Positions 45,262 to 54,275 are shown, counted from the first letter of the stretch. The stretch: 59,492 nucleotides of DNA from Methylobacterium crusticola (GCF_003574465.1 NZ_QOWC01000022.1:1-59492); one strand, 5' to 3'. Numbers and translations: made by a program. Notes: generated by a model from the sequence alone, not told the origin.

Positions 45262-46666
45262 TACTACAGTCGGGTTTTGCGCGTTATCATGGCGGAGGCG
45301 AGCCATGATGCGGGTCACGGGAGCGGATGCGGCGCGGTGGGCGCGGGGCTTCGATGAGGTTCTGGAGCGGATCGAGGGCCGGTTCAGACGGGCCGAGCCG
45401 CGTCGGCGGGCCGAGGCCTACCTGCGCGGCCTCCTGGCGCCGGTCGAGCGCAAGAACGGCTGGCAACTGGCGGAAGCGGCGGGCGATGCCACGCCCGATG
45501 GGGTCCAGGAGTTTTTGAGCCGGGTGCGCTGGGACGCGGACGCCATGCGCGACGATCTGCAAGCGTATGTCGCCGCGCATCTGGGTGATCCGAACGCGGT
45601 TCTGGTGCTCGACGAAACCGGCTTCCTGAAGAAGGGCACGAAGTCGGCGGGCGTGCAGCGGCAGTACACCGGCACGGCCGGGCGGATCGAGAACGCGCAG
45701 GTCGGGGTGTTCCTGGGTTATGCCGGATGCCACGGCCACGCCTTGATCGACCGGGCGCTCTACCTGCCCACGTCCTGGACGGACGACCGTGCGCGCTGCC
45801 GGGCCGCGCATGTGCCCGATCACGTGACCTTCGCGACCAAGCCGGCGCAGGGTCTGGCCATGCTGGAGCGGGCGCGCGCGGCCAAGCTGCCGTTTGCCTG
45901 GATCGCGGGCGACAGCGTCTACGGGAGCGATCGCGCGATCCGGCGCTGGGCGGAGCGGCACGGGATCGGCTACGTGCTGACGGTCACGACCCAGCAGCGC
46001 CTCGGCCAGTGCCCGGTGGCAGAGTGGTTTGCCGATCGGGTCGATGCGTGGCCCGAGGACGCCCAGCCCGTCTGGCAGCGCCTGAGCGCGGGTGACGGTG
46101 CCAAGGGCCCGCGCTTCTACGATTGGGCCTGCATCCCCTATCGCGGGGCCGCGCCCGGCTTCCAGTGCGCGCTTCTGGTCCGCCGCTCGCTGGCCGATCC
46201 GGACGAGACGACCTTCTCTCTCACCCACGCACCGACAGGCACGCCCCTCTCCGACCTCGTGCGGATCGCCGGCCAGCGCTGGACCATCGAGAGCAACTTC
46301 GAGCAGGCCAAGGGCGAGGTCGGGCTCGACCAGTACGAGGTGCGCTCGTATCCAGGCTGGCACCGGCACGTCACCCTGGCGATGCTCGCCCACGCCTACC
46401 TCGCCGCCCTGCGCCGGGCGGCCATCGGGGGGTGTGGTCACGGTCGACCTCGCCGCGGATCTGCTGCCGCTGACCGTGCCCGAGATCCGGCACCTGTTGG
46501 CCGCCCTCGTCGGCCTGCCTCCTCCCGACACCGCCGCGGTTCTGCGCTGGTCAGTCTGGCGACGGCGCCATCAGCAGCGCGCCAGACGCGCCCATTGGCG
46601 ACGACGCACCCGAACGGCAAAACGACCAACCAAAAAACCCAAACCGCACAAAACCCGACTGTAGTA
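45262..46666 (+). mobile_element. IS701-family element with CTAG target duplication
   Basis: About 1405 bp. The ends are perfect inverted repeats (TACTACAGTCGGGTTTTG and its complement), flanked by CTAG at 45258-45261 and 46667-46670. A four-base YTAR duplication is the known IS701 pattern. Removing this element and IS630 joins the serine recombinase end directly to the tyrosine integrase remnant. Confidence 0.88.
45305..46664 (+). CDS. IS701-family transposase, frameshifted at a G run
   Basis: DDE transposase with V-L-V-L-D-E-T-G-F-L-K-K-G (first Asp), W-I-A-G-D-S-V-Y-G-S-D (second Asp) and W-T-I-E-S-N-F-E-Q-A-K-G-E-V-G-L-D-Q-Y (Glu). At the six-G run 46427-46432 the frame shifts; removing one G restores V-V-T-V-D-L-A-A-D-L-L-P-L-T and a basic tail to the stop at 46662-46664. 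As read, the main frame runs through the IS end into flanking DNA and would give a chimeric protein. The catalytic core precedes the shift, so activity may be retained. Confidence 0.85.
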
Positions 46667-46670
46667 CTAG

Positions 46671-46978
46671 GCACAAGCCGCGCGAAAGCGGGGCTGGACG
46701 GGCGGGTGAACCTATACAGCCCGCGGCACACGGTGGCACGTTGGATGCGGAAAGAACGCGTGCCCTTCGAGGAGGGATCGGGGCAACTCGGCCACCGCGT
46801 GCGAGGGTTTACGATTACAGAAATCTACGCGGCCTACTCACCGGATCACCAGGCGCTGGCGACTGAAGCGATTGAGCGCCTTCTGCAAGCTATCGCCGTG
46901 CAAAGGCGGTCTTTGTCCGAGCCTGGCCCATCCATGCAGGCGAGCACCCGCTCGACCGTCTTGGTCGCGTCCGCCTGA
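46671..46978 (+). pseudogene. Tyrosine integrase C-terminal remnant
   Basis: After the right CTAG the frame encodes the end of a phage-type integrase: Y-S-P-R-H-T-V-A-R-W-M-R (the His-x-x-Arg-like box), G-Q-L-G-H-R and T-E-I-Y-A-A-Y-S-P (the catalytic Tyr region). The N-terminal core and first active-site Arg are missing. It is a scar of an integrated element, later used as a landing site for IS701. Confidence 0.75.
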
Positions 46979-47501
46979 GGATCGCGCAGTCACCGAGCAG
47001 GCGAGGGGGTTGGCCGGACGCCCCAGTGCGAATGACGAACGACCTCAGACCCGGGGGTTCGGCAAAGCATCATCTGCTGACCTTAGTTCCCGGCCGGAAA
47101 GCGGACCTTCGGCATTGCGCGCCATCCCAGTCGTCCACTGGCCTTAGACAGCATCTCCAAAGCGGGCGTAGAAACGGTCGAGTTTTCAGATCTGGATCGC
47201 GCCACGTCCGGACCTTCGCTCAGGGTCCGCGGAATGGCTGCTCGCCACCCGACAGGGGACCTTCCGGCAACTCGCACATCGCGGTCGAGATCCTCGAAAT
47301 GTTCTCGACGTGGCCTTTGGGGCTGTTGCAACCCCGGGCCGGGACGATCCAGCGCGCACTCCCTCGATCGAGGAGAAACCGAGTTCCAAGGGCTGTGAGC
47401 CTCGCTGACGCGCAAATCGGCCGCGTCACTCATCTGGCACGCTAGCTGCATCGCTTGAAACGAAGCGTGCTGCGCATTAGCGGTCGGGCCGAGAGGATGG
47501 C
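46979..47501. other. Intergenic region between integrase remnant and nitroreductase
   Basis: About 520 bases without a convincing gene; open frames on both strands have no ribosome sites. The segment GGCCGGAAAGCGGACCTTC (47092-47110) resembles a sequence scattered in Rhizobiales intergenic DNA. I looked for a guanidine-I riboswitch (paired ACG...GG/CCGAGAG elements) ahead of 47502 and found none. The promoter of the plus-strand catabolic row should lie here. Confidence 0.5.
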
Positions 47502-48335
47502 GTGCCGAGCTACACCGACGAGATGACGGCCCGGTTCGGCGACGGAGGGCCAGATGGCGCGAACGCCCCCGACGACGCCGCGCTGCATCGCATCCTCACG
47601 CGCCGCACCGTGCGCGCCTACGCGGATCGTGCGCCCGACGAGGGCCTGCTCGACCTCCTGGTCGCCGCGGCGCTCAGCGCGTCGAGCAAGTCGGACTTCC
47701 AGCAGGCCTCGATCCTGCGTCTCGCCGATCCTGCCAAGCGCGACGCCCTCGCGGCCCTGTTCCCGGCGATGCCGTGGATCGGCGCAGCGCCGGCCTTCTT
47801 CGTGTTTCTGGGCGACGCGCGCCGGCTCGAAGCGGCGGGCGCCCTGCGGGACAAGCCGGTCGCGAACGGCACGCTGGAGGGTTTCTTCAACGCCGCGGTG
47901 GACGCGGCGCTGGCGATGCAGACCTTCATCCTGGCGGCGGAGGCGGTGGGGCTCGGCTGCTGCCCGATCAGCGTGATCCGCAACCGGGTCGACGCGGTCG
48001 CGGAGCTCATCGGCCTGCCCGACAAGGTGTTTCCAGTGGCGGGCCTCTGCGTCGGCTACCCGGCTAAACCCGGCTTCGTCAGCCTGCGCCTGCCGCGCAG
48101 CCTTACGGTGCACCGCGACGCCTACGACGCGGCAGACCCCGCGCCCGCGCTCGATGCCTACGACCGACGCCGCCACGCGGTCCACGCCATCCCGCCCGAG
48201 CAGCAGCGCGCCCCCGACCGGTTCGGCCGCGCCGCCTTCTACGGCTGGTCCGAGGACAAGGCGCGCCAAGCCGCCGTGCCGGAGGGCGCGGCCTTCCCGG
48301 TCTGGCTGCGCGCCCACGGCTTCACCCTCGACTGA
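47502..48335 (+). CDS. Nitroreductase-family FMN oxidoreductase
   Basis: A 277-residue member of the NADPH-dependent nitroreductase family. R-R-T-V-R-A-Y near residue 34 binds FMN; S-A-S-S-K-S-D-F-Q-Q-A, P-A-F-F-V-F-L-G-D and A-A-E-A-V-G-L-G-C-C-P-I-S follow in the right order. The start is a GTG at 47502 after GAGAGGATGGC; an ATG at 47523 is an alternative. It is the first gene of a plus-strand row (next gene 24 bases away). In the Rut pyrimidine pathway a nitroreductase-fold enzyme works with a RidA protein, which makes its company here notable. Confidence 0.88.
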   Translation: MPSYTDEMTARFGDGGPDGANAPDDAALHRILTRRTVRAYADRAPDEGLLDLLVAAALSASSKSDFQQASILRLADPAKRDALAALFPAMPWIGAAPAFFVFLGDARRLEAAGALRDKPVANGTLEGFFNAAVDAALAMQTFILAAEAVGLGCCPISVIRNRVDAVAELIGLPDKVFPVAGLCVGYPAKPGFVSLRLPRSLTVHRDAYDAADPAPALDAYDRRRHAVHAIPPEQQRAPDRFGRAAFYGWSEDKARQAAVPEGAAFPVWLRAHGFTLD

Positions 48336-48359
48336 AACGCACCTCAAGGGGATCCCGCG

Positions 48360-49214
48360 ATGACGGACCGACGCCTCGACCCGACCCGCCTCACCCGCCG
48401 CGGCGCCCTCGCGGGTCTCGCGGGAGCGCTGGTGCTGACCGGCTCCGGCGTCGCCCGCGCGGAGGGCACGATGGCGGAGATCAAGCGCCGCGGCCTGATC
48501 GTCGCGACGGAGGACGATTTCCGCCCCTTCGAGTTCGTCAAGGACGGCGAGCCCGCCGGCTTCGACAACGACCTCGTGGCGATCCTCAAGAAGGAGGCCG
48601 GGTTCCCGGTCAACCAGCAGATCCTGCCCTGGACTGGCATCCTGGCCGGGGTTGCCACGGGCAAGTACGACTGCGCCATCACGGCGGCGATCATCACCAA
48701 AGAGCGCTCGCAATCCCTCGACTTCACCAGCCCGATCGCGGACGCTACGCACTACTACGTCAAGCGCAAGAGCGACGCGAGCATCAGGGGCATCAAGGAC
48801 CTCAGCGGCAAGACGGTCGGCGTCCAGGCTGGTAGCGCGCTGCTGGCCCGCCTGCCCGAGCTCAAGGCGATGCTGGAGAAGGACGGCGGCAGCCTCGGCA
48901 AGGTGGTTGAGTACACCTCGTACCCGGAGGCCTACCAGGACCTCGCGCTGGGCCGCACCGATTGCGTCGTCAACACGATCATCAACCTCAAGGCCTTGGT
49001 GACCGAGAAACCGAAGGTGTTCGAGGTCGGCCAGCCCGTCTCCGGCAAATCCTTCCCGGCCTGGGCGGTCAAGAAAGGCAACACCGAACTCCTCGCCTTC
49101 CTCAACGAGTTCATCGCCAGGCAGAAGGCCAACGGCACTTTCTACGCTCTGCAGAGGAAGTACTTCGGGGAAGAATTCCGCGACCTGCCGGTGACGTGGA
49201 ACCCGGAGTTCTAG
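48360..49214 (+). CDS. Polar-amino-acid-type ABC substrate-binding protein
   Basis: A 284-residue SBP_bac_3 protein with a twin-arginine-like signal (L-T-R-R-G-A-L-A-G-L-A-G-A). The mature protein begins R-G-L-I-V-A-T-E-D-D-F-R-P-F-E-F and includes G-F-D-N-D-L-V, the characteristic D-F-T-S-P-I, and L-S-G-K-T-V-G-V-Q-A-G-S. Start at the ATG at 48360, with AAGGGG upstream. It feeds the two permeases that follow 6 bases after its stop. The ligand is likely a small cationic or amide nitrogen compound, judged only from the downstream genes. Confidence 0.92.
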   Translation: MTDRRLDPTRLTRRGALAGLAGALVLTGSGVARAEGTMAEIKRRGLIVATEDDFRPFEFVKDGEPAGFDNDLVAILKKEAGFPVNQQILPWTGILAGVATGKYDCAITAAIITKERSQSLDFTSPIADATHYYVKRKSDASIRGIKDLSGKTVGVQAGSALLARLPELKAMLEKDGGSLGKVVEYTSYPEAYQDLALGRTDCVVNTIINLKALVTEKPKVFEVGQPVSGKSFPAWAVKKGNTELLAFLNEFIARQKANGTFYALQRKYFGEEFRDLPVTWNPEF

Positions 49215-49220
49215 GTCCGC

Positions 49221-49868
49221 ATGAGCTGGCTCGACGTCCTGGCCATCCTGCGGGGCGCCGTCACGACGCTGACGCTGTCGTGCCTCGGCATCCTGATCGG
49301 GCTGCCGCTCGGCCTCGGGCTGGCAGTGATCCGTTGGGCGCGGCTGCCGGGGCTGGCGCAGGTCGTGGCCGTCTACGTCAGCCTGCTGCGGGCGACGCCG
49401 CTCGTGACCCTGCTCCTGCTCCTGTTCTTCGCCCTGCCGGAACTCGGCCTGCCCCTCGGGCCGGTGCCGGCCGCCATCCTGGCCCTGGTGATGAACACGG
49501 CGGCCTTCAACTGCGAGGTCTGGCGGGCGGCCCTGATGAACTTTCCCCGCGAGCAGTACGAGGCGGCGCAGGCGGTCGGCATGCCGGCGCTCACCCGCTT
49601 CCGGCGCATCGTGCTCCCGCAGATCGCCCGCGCGAGCCTGCCCGGCCTCTTCAACGAGATGTCCCTCCTGATCAAGGTCACGCCGGTGCTCGCCGTCGTG
49701 GGCGTCGTCGACATCACCCGCGCGGCGGTGCGCATCGGGGCAGAGAGCTTCGAGCCGCTACCGCCCTTCCTGCTGGCTGTCGCGGTCTACGCCCCCATCG
49801 TCTTCGCCTTCGTGGCGCTCCAGCGCGCCGTCGAGCGCCGCCACGCGCGCAGGGAGGCCGCCGCGTGA
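49221..49868 (+). CDS. ABC transporter permease 1 (HisM/GlnP type)
   Basis: A 215-residue inner-membrane protein with about five helices. The EAA loop [13 protein letters not shown]...I-V-L-P-Q, which contacts the ATPase, is at about residues 112-135, preceded by [12 protein letters not shown] (the usual R-G-T/R-A-T-P-L box). Its stop overlaps the GTG start of the next permease (GTGA at 49865-49868). Confidence 0.93.
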   Translation: MSWLDVLAILRGAVTTLTLSCLGILIGLPLGLGLAVIRWARLPGLAQVVAVYVSLLRATPLVTLLLLLFFALPELGLPLGPVPAAILALVMNTAAFNCEVWRAALMNFPREQYEAAQAVGMPALTRFRRIVLPQIARASLPGLFNEMSLLIKVTPVLAVVGVVDITRAAVRIGAESFEPLPPFLLAVAVYAPIVFAFVALQRAVERRHARREAAA

Positions 49869-50521
49869 TCCGCGACTTCGGCATCGTCTGGGAGGAGCGC
49901 GGGCTCCTCGCGCAGGGGCTCGCCAACACGGTGCTGCTCTCGATCGTCGGCGCGCTGATCGCCGCCGCGCTCGGCGCACTGCTCGCCCCCGTCCTCGCTG
50001 CCCGCCTTCCACTCCTGCGCAAAGCGGCGCAAGCCGCAGTCGATGCCTTGCGCTGCGTGCCGTTCCTGCTCTTCGCCTACCTCGTCTATTACGGCCTGCC
50101 CTCGCTGGGTGTGAGCCTCGACAACTGGAGTTCGGGCCTCGCGGCGCTCGGCCTCTACCATGCCGCCTACATGGCGGAGATCCTGCGCGGCGCCTGGGCG
50201 GCGCTGCCGCGCGAGCCGATCGAGGCCGGCCACGCCTTCGGGCTCTACGGGTGGCGGCACTTCCGCCGCCTCGTCCTGCCGCTGCTCCTCCTCGCCGCCG
50301 GCCCGGTGCTCGGCAACCAAGTGATCCAGATCATCAAGGACAGCGCCTTCCTGACCATCATCGCGCTCCCCGAACTCACCCACGCGGCGAGTTCGATCCA
50401 GTCGCGCCGCTACGTCCCCTTCGCGGCATTCCTGTCGGCGGTGCTGCTCTACTGGGCGCTCTGCCTGATCGTCGAGGCGGGCGTCGCCCGCGTCGGCCGG
50501 CTCGCGGAGGCGCGGCGATGA
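49865..50521 (+). CDS. ABC transporter permease 2 (HisQ/GlnP type)
   Basis: A 218-residue partner of the preceding permease, starting at a GTG that overlaps its stop. It has the [17 protein letters not shown] box, then [11 protein letters not shown] and the EAA loop ([11 protein letters not shown]). Five membrane helices are predicted. The stop overlaps the ATG of the ATPase gene (ATGA at 50518-50521), so the three are translated together. Confidence 0.92.
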   Translation: MIRDFGIVWEERGLLAQGLANTVLLSIVGALIAAALGALLAPVLAARLPLLRKAAQAAVDALRCVPFLLFAYLVYYGLPSLGVSLDNWSSGLAALGLYHAAYMAEILRGAWAALPREPIEAGHAFGLYGWRHFRRLVLPLLLLAAGPVLGNQVIQIIKDSAFLTIIALPELTHAASSIQSRRYVPFAAFLSAVLLYWALCLIVEAGVARVGRLAEARR

Positions 50522-51327
50522 GGGCGATGCCGGACATCGACACCACGCCGGGACGTCCGACGCTGGAGATCGTCGGGCTCTCGAAGCGCTTCGGCCCGCT
50601 GACCGTGCTCCAGGACGTGAGCCTGGGGGTCCATCGCGGCGAGACCGTGTGCCTGCTCGGCCCGTCGGGCTCGGGCAAGTCGACGCTCCTGCGCTGCGTG
50701 AACTGGCTGGAGCGCCCGGACGCCGGCCAGGTGCTGCTGAGAGGGGACCGCGTCGGCGTGACAGCGGGCGGCGTGGTGATGGGCGACCGCGAGCTGTCGC
50801 GCCTCCGCGCCCGCATCGGCATGGTGTTCCAGCACTTCGCGCTCTGGCCGCACCTGACGGTGATCCAGAACGTGATGGAGGGACCGGTCCAGGTGCTGCG
50901 GGCGCCGAAGGCCGAGGCGCGCGAGACCGCGGAGGCGCTGCTCGCCAAGGTCGGCCTGTCGGAGAAGCGCGACGCCTTCCCGGCCCGGCTCTCGGGCGGG
51001 CAGAAGCAGCGCGTCGGCATCGCCCGCGCGCTCGCGATGCGGCCCGACCTGCTGCTCTTCGACGAGCCGACCTCGGCGCTCGACCCCGAGCTTGTCGGCG
51101 AAGTGCTGCGCGTAATGCGTGATCTTGCCCGCGACGGCATGACGATGGTGGTCGTCACCCACGAGATGGGCTTCGCCCGCGAGGCCGCGAGCCGGGTCGT
51201 CTTCCTCGACAAGGGCCGCATCGTCGAGGCCGCCCCGCCCGGGGCCTTCTTCACCGCGCCGCGGACCGAGCGGGCGCGCCAGTTCCTCGCCCGCTACGCG
51301 CCCGCCTCCGCCGGAGAGACCCGATGA
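50518..51327 (+). CDS. ABC transporter ATP-binding protein (amino acid type)
   Basis: A 269-residue ATPase with all motifs: Walker [11 protein letters not shown]-loop [10 protein letters not shown], signature L-S-G-G-Q-K-Q-R, Walker [14 protein letters not shown], and switch His in V-T-H-E-M-G-F-A. It belongs to the GlnQ/HisP group. The start ATG overlaps the permease stop, and its own stop overlaps the RidA start (ATGA at 51324-51327). Confidence 0.94.
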   Translation: MRAMPDIDTTPGRPTLEIVGLSKRFGPLTVLQDVSLGVHRGETVCLLGPSGSGKSTLLRCVNWLERPDAGQVLLRGDRVGVTAGGVVMGDRELSRLRARIGMVFQHFALWPHLTVIQNVMEGPVQVLRAPKAEARETAEALLAKVGLSEKRDAFPARLSGGQKQRVGIARALAMRPDLLLFDEPTSALDPELVGEVLRVMRDLARDGMTMVVVTHEMGFAREAASRVVFLDKGRIVEAAPPGAFFTAPRTERARQFLARYAPASAGETR

Positions 51328-51716
51328 GTCCGATCTTCCACCTGATGCCGGACGCGCCGAAGCCCGTCGCACCCTACAGTCACGCCGTCGAGGCGAACGG
51401 CTTCGTGTTCGTCACCGGCCAACTCGCCACCGACCCGGACGACGACGCGACCGCGCTCCCCGAGGGCATCGAGGAGCAGACGCGCAAGGTCATGGACAAC
51501 CTGCGCCGGGTGCTTGCAGGCGTCGGCCTCGGCTTTCCGGACGTGGTTTTCGTGCGGATCTTCCTCACGGATTTCGTGCGCGACTACGCGGCGATGAACG
51601 CGCTCTACGAGACTTACTTCGCGCCCGGCAAACTCCCCGGCCGCACCACCGTCGGGGTCACGCATCTCGCCCGCGGCGGCATCGTCGAGATCGACCTGAT
51701 CGCGGCCCGGAGCTGA
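51324..51716 (+). CDS. RidA-family enamine/imine deaminase
   Basis: A 130-residue Rid protein (YjgF/YER057c/UK114 fold, trimeric) that hydrolyses reactive enamines or imines. It has P-Y-S-H-A-V-E near the N-terminus, V-T-G-Q-L-A-T-D-P, and [10 protein letters not shown] followed by [18 protein letters not shown]. The Arg and Glu near the C-terminus that form the RidA active site are kept. Translation is coupled to the ATPase gene and it sits 3 bases before a DUF1989 gene, which strongly suggests the pathway makes an unstable amino intermediate. Confidence 0.92.
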   Translation: MSPIFHLMPDAPKPVAPYSHAVEANGFVFVTGQLATDPDDDATALPEGIEEQTRKVMDNLRRVLAGVGLGFPDVVFVRIFLTDFVRDYAAMNALYETYFAPGKLPGRTTVGVTHLARGGIVEIDLIAARS

Positions 51717-51719
51717 GCC

Positions 51720-52316
51720 TTGGACCTCCTCACCATCCCGGCCCGGAAGGGCAAGGCGGCCTTCGTGGCGCAGGGCCAAGTCGTCACGGTGGTCAACACC
51801 CACGGCGAGCAGGTGGTCGATACCTGGGCCTTCAACCGGGCGGACCTGACCGAGTTCATGTCGATGGAGCACAGCCGGGCGCACACGCTCCGCCTCGTGC
51901 CGCGCCCTGGCGACGTGATGCGCACCAACCGCCGCCGGCCGATCCTGACATGGCTGGAGGACACCTCGGGCGGCGTGCACGACACCCTGATCGCGGCCTG
52001 CGACCGCCACCGTTACGCCTTCCTCGGCCATGAGGGGCATCACGATAACTGCACCGACAACCTCGCGCAGGGGATGGCCGAACTCGGCCTCGTCCCGCCC
52101 AACGTGCCGAGCCCCCTCAACCTGTTCATGAACATCCCCTGGAGCCCGGACGGGACGCTGGCATTCGCCTCACCCCCGAAGCCGGTGCCGGGCGGCCACG
52201 TTGCGCTACGCGCCGAGATGGAGCTCGTGATCGCCTTCTCGGCCTGCCCGCAGGACATCCTGCCGATCAACGGCGCCGCCGGCCGCCCGGTCGAGGCGCA
52301 TTTCCGCATCGCGTGA
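51720..52316 (+). CDS. DUF1989 protein A (urea carboxylase-associated family)
   Basis: A 198-residue DUF1989 protein starting at a TTG 3 bases after the RidA stop. Conserved blocks are G-E-Q-V-V-D-T-W-A-F, S-R-A-H-T-L-R-L, G-G-V-H-D-T-L-I-A-A-C-D, and G-H-H-D-N-C-T-D-N, with a late F-S-A-C-P-Q-D that carries the conserved Cys. The family includes the carboxyguanidine deiminase subunits and other small-molecule enzymes. This one is the least like UAAP1/UAAP2 of the three here, and may be a separate single-subunit enzyme. Confidence 0.9.
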   Translation: MDLLTIPARKGKAAFVAQGQVVTVVNTHGEQVVDTWAFNRADLTEFMSMEHSRAHTLRLVPRPGDVMRTNRRRPILTWLEDTSGGVHDTLIAACDRHRYAFLGHEGHHDNCTDNLAQGMAELGLVPPNVPSPLNLFMNIPWSPDGTLAFASPPKPVPGGHVALRAEMELVIAFSACPQDILPINGAAGRPVEAHFRIA

Positions 52317-52327
52317 GGAGGGCTGCC

Positions 52328-53122
52328 GTGAGTGACGCCGAGGCCGTGATCGCGCGGAACCGCGCCCGCTATGAGGCACTGCGCGCGGGCGGGCAGGAGG
52401 CCGCCCCGAAGGCCCTGCCGCCCCCGACCGACCGGTCCGGCGCCCCGATCCCGGACGGGGCCGTGATCCACCATGAGACCGTGCCCGGCGGCTGGTACTG
52501 GACCACGGCCTTGCGCCGCGGCGAGGCCCTGCGCCTGCGCACGCCGGGCGGCGACGCGGCCGCGGCGCTGATCGCGTGGCGGCGGGACGACCCGTCCGAG
52601 CGCCTGAACGCCGCCGACACCGTGAAGGTGCAGTGGAGCGCCGCGCTCCGGCGCGGGCGCATCCTCCTCTCCGACATGGGCCGGGTGATGCTCTCGCTGA
52701 TCGAGGACACGAGCGGCGCGCACGACGCCCTCGTCGGCGGCTCACGCGGGGACGCGGGCCTCGAAGAGGGGCGCACCACCCGCGGCAACTTCCTGGCCGC
52801 GGTCGGCAAGCTCGGCTTGACCAAGCGCGACATCCCGCCCTGCGTGACCTTCTTCGCGCCGGTCTCGGTCGGGGCGGACGGTCGCTTCGTCTGGGACGGG
52901 ACGCGGCGCTCCGCGGGCGACTTCGTCGACCTGCGCGCCGAGATGGACCTGCTCGTCGCCGTGTCGAACTGCCGTCACCCGCTCGATCCCGAGACCGTCC
53001 CGCCGGGGCCGCTGGAGGCCGTGCGCTTCCGCGCGCCCGCGCCGGCAGCACACGATCCCTGCCGCAGCGCCGGCCCGGAGGCGGCCCGCGCCTTCGCGCA
53101 CACCGACCGCCTCCACGCCTGA
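52328..53122 (+). CDS. DUF1989 protein B (UAAP1-like, CgdA-type)
   Basis: About 264 residues from the GTG at 52328, which has GAGGAGGG 7 bases upstream (a GTG at 52313 is less likely). It matches 'urea amidolyase-associated protein 1': G-G-W-Y-W-T-T-A-L-R-R-G-E, L-N-A-A-D-T-V-K-V-Q-W, E-D-T-S-G-A-H-D, R-G-N-F-L-A-A-V-G-K-L-G-L and L-R-A-E-M-D-L-L-V-A-V-S-N-C-R-H-P-L-D-P. In guanidine-using bacteria this protein pairs with UAAP2 to deiminate carboxyguanidine. The usual partner carboxylase is not here. Confidence 0.88.
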   Translation: MSDAEAVIARNRARYEALRAGGQEAAPKALPPPTDRSGAPIPDGAVIHHETVPGGWYWTTALRRGEALRLRTPGGDAAAALIAWRRDDPSERLNAADTVKVQWSAALRRGRILLSDMGRVMLSLIEDTSGAHDALVGGSRGDAGLEEGRTTRGNFLAAVGKLGLTKRDIPPCVTFFAPVSVGADGRFVWDGTRRSAGDFVDLRAEMDLLVAVSNCRHPLDPETVPPGPLEAVRFRAPAPAAHDPCRSAGPEAARAFAHTDRLHA

Positions 53123-53133
53123 GGAGCCCCGTC

Positions 53134-53739
53134 ATGAGCGCCGCCCTCTACGACGCCGTCATCCCGGCCGAGGCCCCGTGGTCGCGCCTGCTGCGCGCCG
53201 GGCAGAGCCTGCGCATCACCGACACCGAGGGCCAGCAGGCCGTCGACTTCCTGCTCTACGCCGCCGCCGACCCGGGCGAGCGCTACAGCGCGCAGGACAC
53301 CATGCGGATCGGTGGCTCGCCCTATCTCGGGCTCGGCAGCCAGCTGATCTCGTCCGAGGGGCGCGTGATGGCGACGATCACCGCCGATTCCTGCGGGCAG
53401 CACGACACCTCCGCGGGCTGCTGCTCCTGCGAGAGCAACGCCGTGCGCTTCGGCGAGGAGACCCGCTACCAGCACGCCTGCCGCGAGAACTTCCTGGTCG
53501 AACTCGCCCGGCACGGTCTGTCGAAGCGCGACATCGTCGCCAACGTGAACTTCTTCATGAACGTGCCGATCGCTCCAAGCGGCGACTTCACGGTGGTCGA
53601 CGGCGTGTCGCAGCCGGGCAACCACGTCGTGCTGCGTGCCGAGATCGACCTCCTCTGCGTCATCTCGAACTGCCCGCAGGTCAACAACCCCTGCAACGGC
53701 TTCCACCCGACACCGGTGCGGGTGGAGGTGCTGGAATAG
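53134..53739 (+). CDS. DUF1989 protein C (UAAP2-like, CgdB-type)
   Basis: A 201-residue product, a classic UAAP2 sequence: G-Q-Q-A-V-D-F-L-L-Y, Y-S-A-Q-D-T, C-G-Q-H-D-T-S-A-G-C-C-S-C-E-S-N, Q-H-A-C-R-E-N-F-L-V-E-L and V-I-S-N-C-P-Q-V-N-N-P-C-N-G-F. The His-Asp and Cys residues expected for metal/substrate binding are kept. It starts 11 bases after the UAAP1-like stop (GAGGAG ribosome site). It ends the plus-strand row; allophanate hydrolase or carboxylase genes do not follow. Confidence 0.92.
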   Translation: MSAALYDAVIPAEAPWSRLLRAGQSLRITDTEGQQAVDFLLYAAADPGERYSAQDTMRIGGSPYLGLGSQLISSEGRVMATITADSCGQHDTSAGCCSCESNAVRFGEETRYQHACRENFLVELARHGLSKRDIVANVNFFMNVPIAPSGDFTVVDGVSQPGNHVVLRAEIDLLCVISNCPQVNNPCNGFHPTPVRVEVLE

Positions 53740-53798
53740 AAGGACGGCGTTCGGGACGCGATGAGCCCACCGTGGAGTGCCAGGCGGGTGAGGAGGGT

Positions 53799-53814
53799 TC
53801 GGGTTGAAACCCGA
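53799..53814. other. Hairpin between converging gene rows
   Basis: Stem TCGGGT / ACCCGA with loop TGAA sits between the DUF1989 stop (53739) and the Rieske stop (53914). There is no T-run, so it is at best a weak or Rho-assisted stop. The remaining 170 bases show nothing else. Confidence 0.35.
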
Positions 53815-53913
53815 TGGCCGAAGCGGCTGGCCGCGCGGGGGCGTGAATGCCCGGACGGGTGGCCCCGGCCGGCTCTGCGCGGCACGCCGCGTCTCCTGGC
53901 GCTCCGGGAGCGA

Positions 53914-54267
53914 TCAGGACCGCACGAGGCCCGACGCATCGACGAAGATCTCGGCGTCCCGGATCTCGACCGGGTAGAGGCACAGCGGCCGCGTCGCCCA
54001 TCCGGCTGAGACCCGCCCGTCCCGCAGGTCGAACGAGGCGCGGTGATGCGGGCAGAGCAGCCGCCCGTCTGCGCACCGGCCGCGCGCGAGATCCGCGCCC
54101 TCGTGAGGGCAGGCGCGCTCGGCCGCGACGACCCAGTCGCCGTCCCGCACCAGGACGAGATGCCGGCCGCGCACGCGGACCGGAACGACCGCGCGTGCCT
54201 CGACCTCATCGAGCCGGCAGACGCGGGTCCACCGGTCCGCGCCGGCCACGTCACGGCTTGAGGGCAT
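53914..54267 (-). CDS. Rieske [2Fe-2S] ferredoxin-like protein
   Basis: A 117-residue soluble Rieske protein. Cluster ligands are in C-P-H-E-G-A-D-L (Cys-x-His) and L-C-P-H-H-R-A-S-F-D (Cys-x2-His), about 17 residues apart. It looks like the ferredoxin component of a dioxygenase or monooxygenase system, or a maturation/electron-transfer partner; no oxygenase gene is in the window. It lies 8 bases after the LivF-type ATPase gene and completes the minus-strand row. Confidence 0.92.
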   Translation of the reverse strand: MPSSRDVAGADRWTRVCRLDEVEARAVVPVRVRGRHLVLVRDGDWVVAAERACPHEGADLARGRCADGRLLCPHHRASFDLRDGRVSAGWATRPLCLYPVEIRDAEIFVDASGLVRS

Positions 54268-54275
54268 CGCGGACC

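Noticed and set aside
44543..46978. A single 811-codon frame across the IS region
   Set aside because: It is a chimera of the wrong frame of IS630, the IS701 transposase and the integrase remnant, joined only because of the G6 frameshift and lack of stops.
46979..47501. Possible guanidine-I (ykkC) riboswitch before the DUF1989 cassette
   Set aside because: I looked for the conserved paired elements and found none on the plus strand; a covariance-model search would settle it.
47442..48752. 436-codon minus-strand frame over the nitroreductase and binding-protein genes
   Set aside because: Antisense shadow; the plus-strand genes have clear motifs and ribosome sites.
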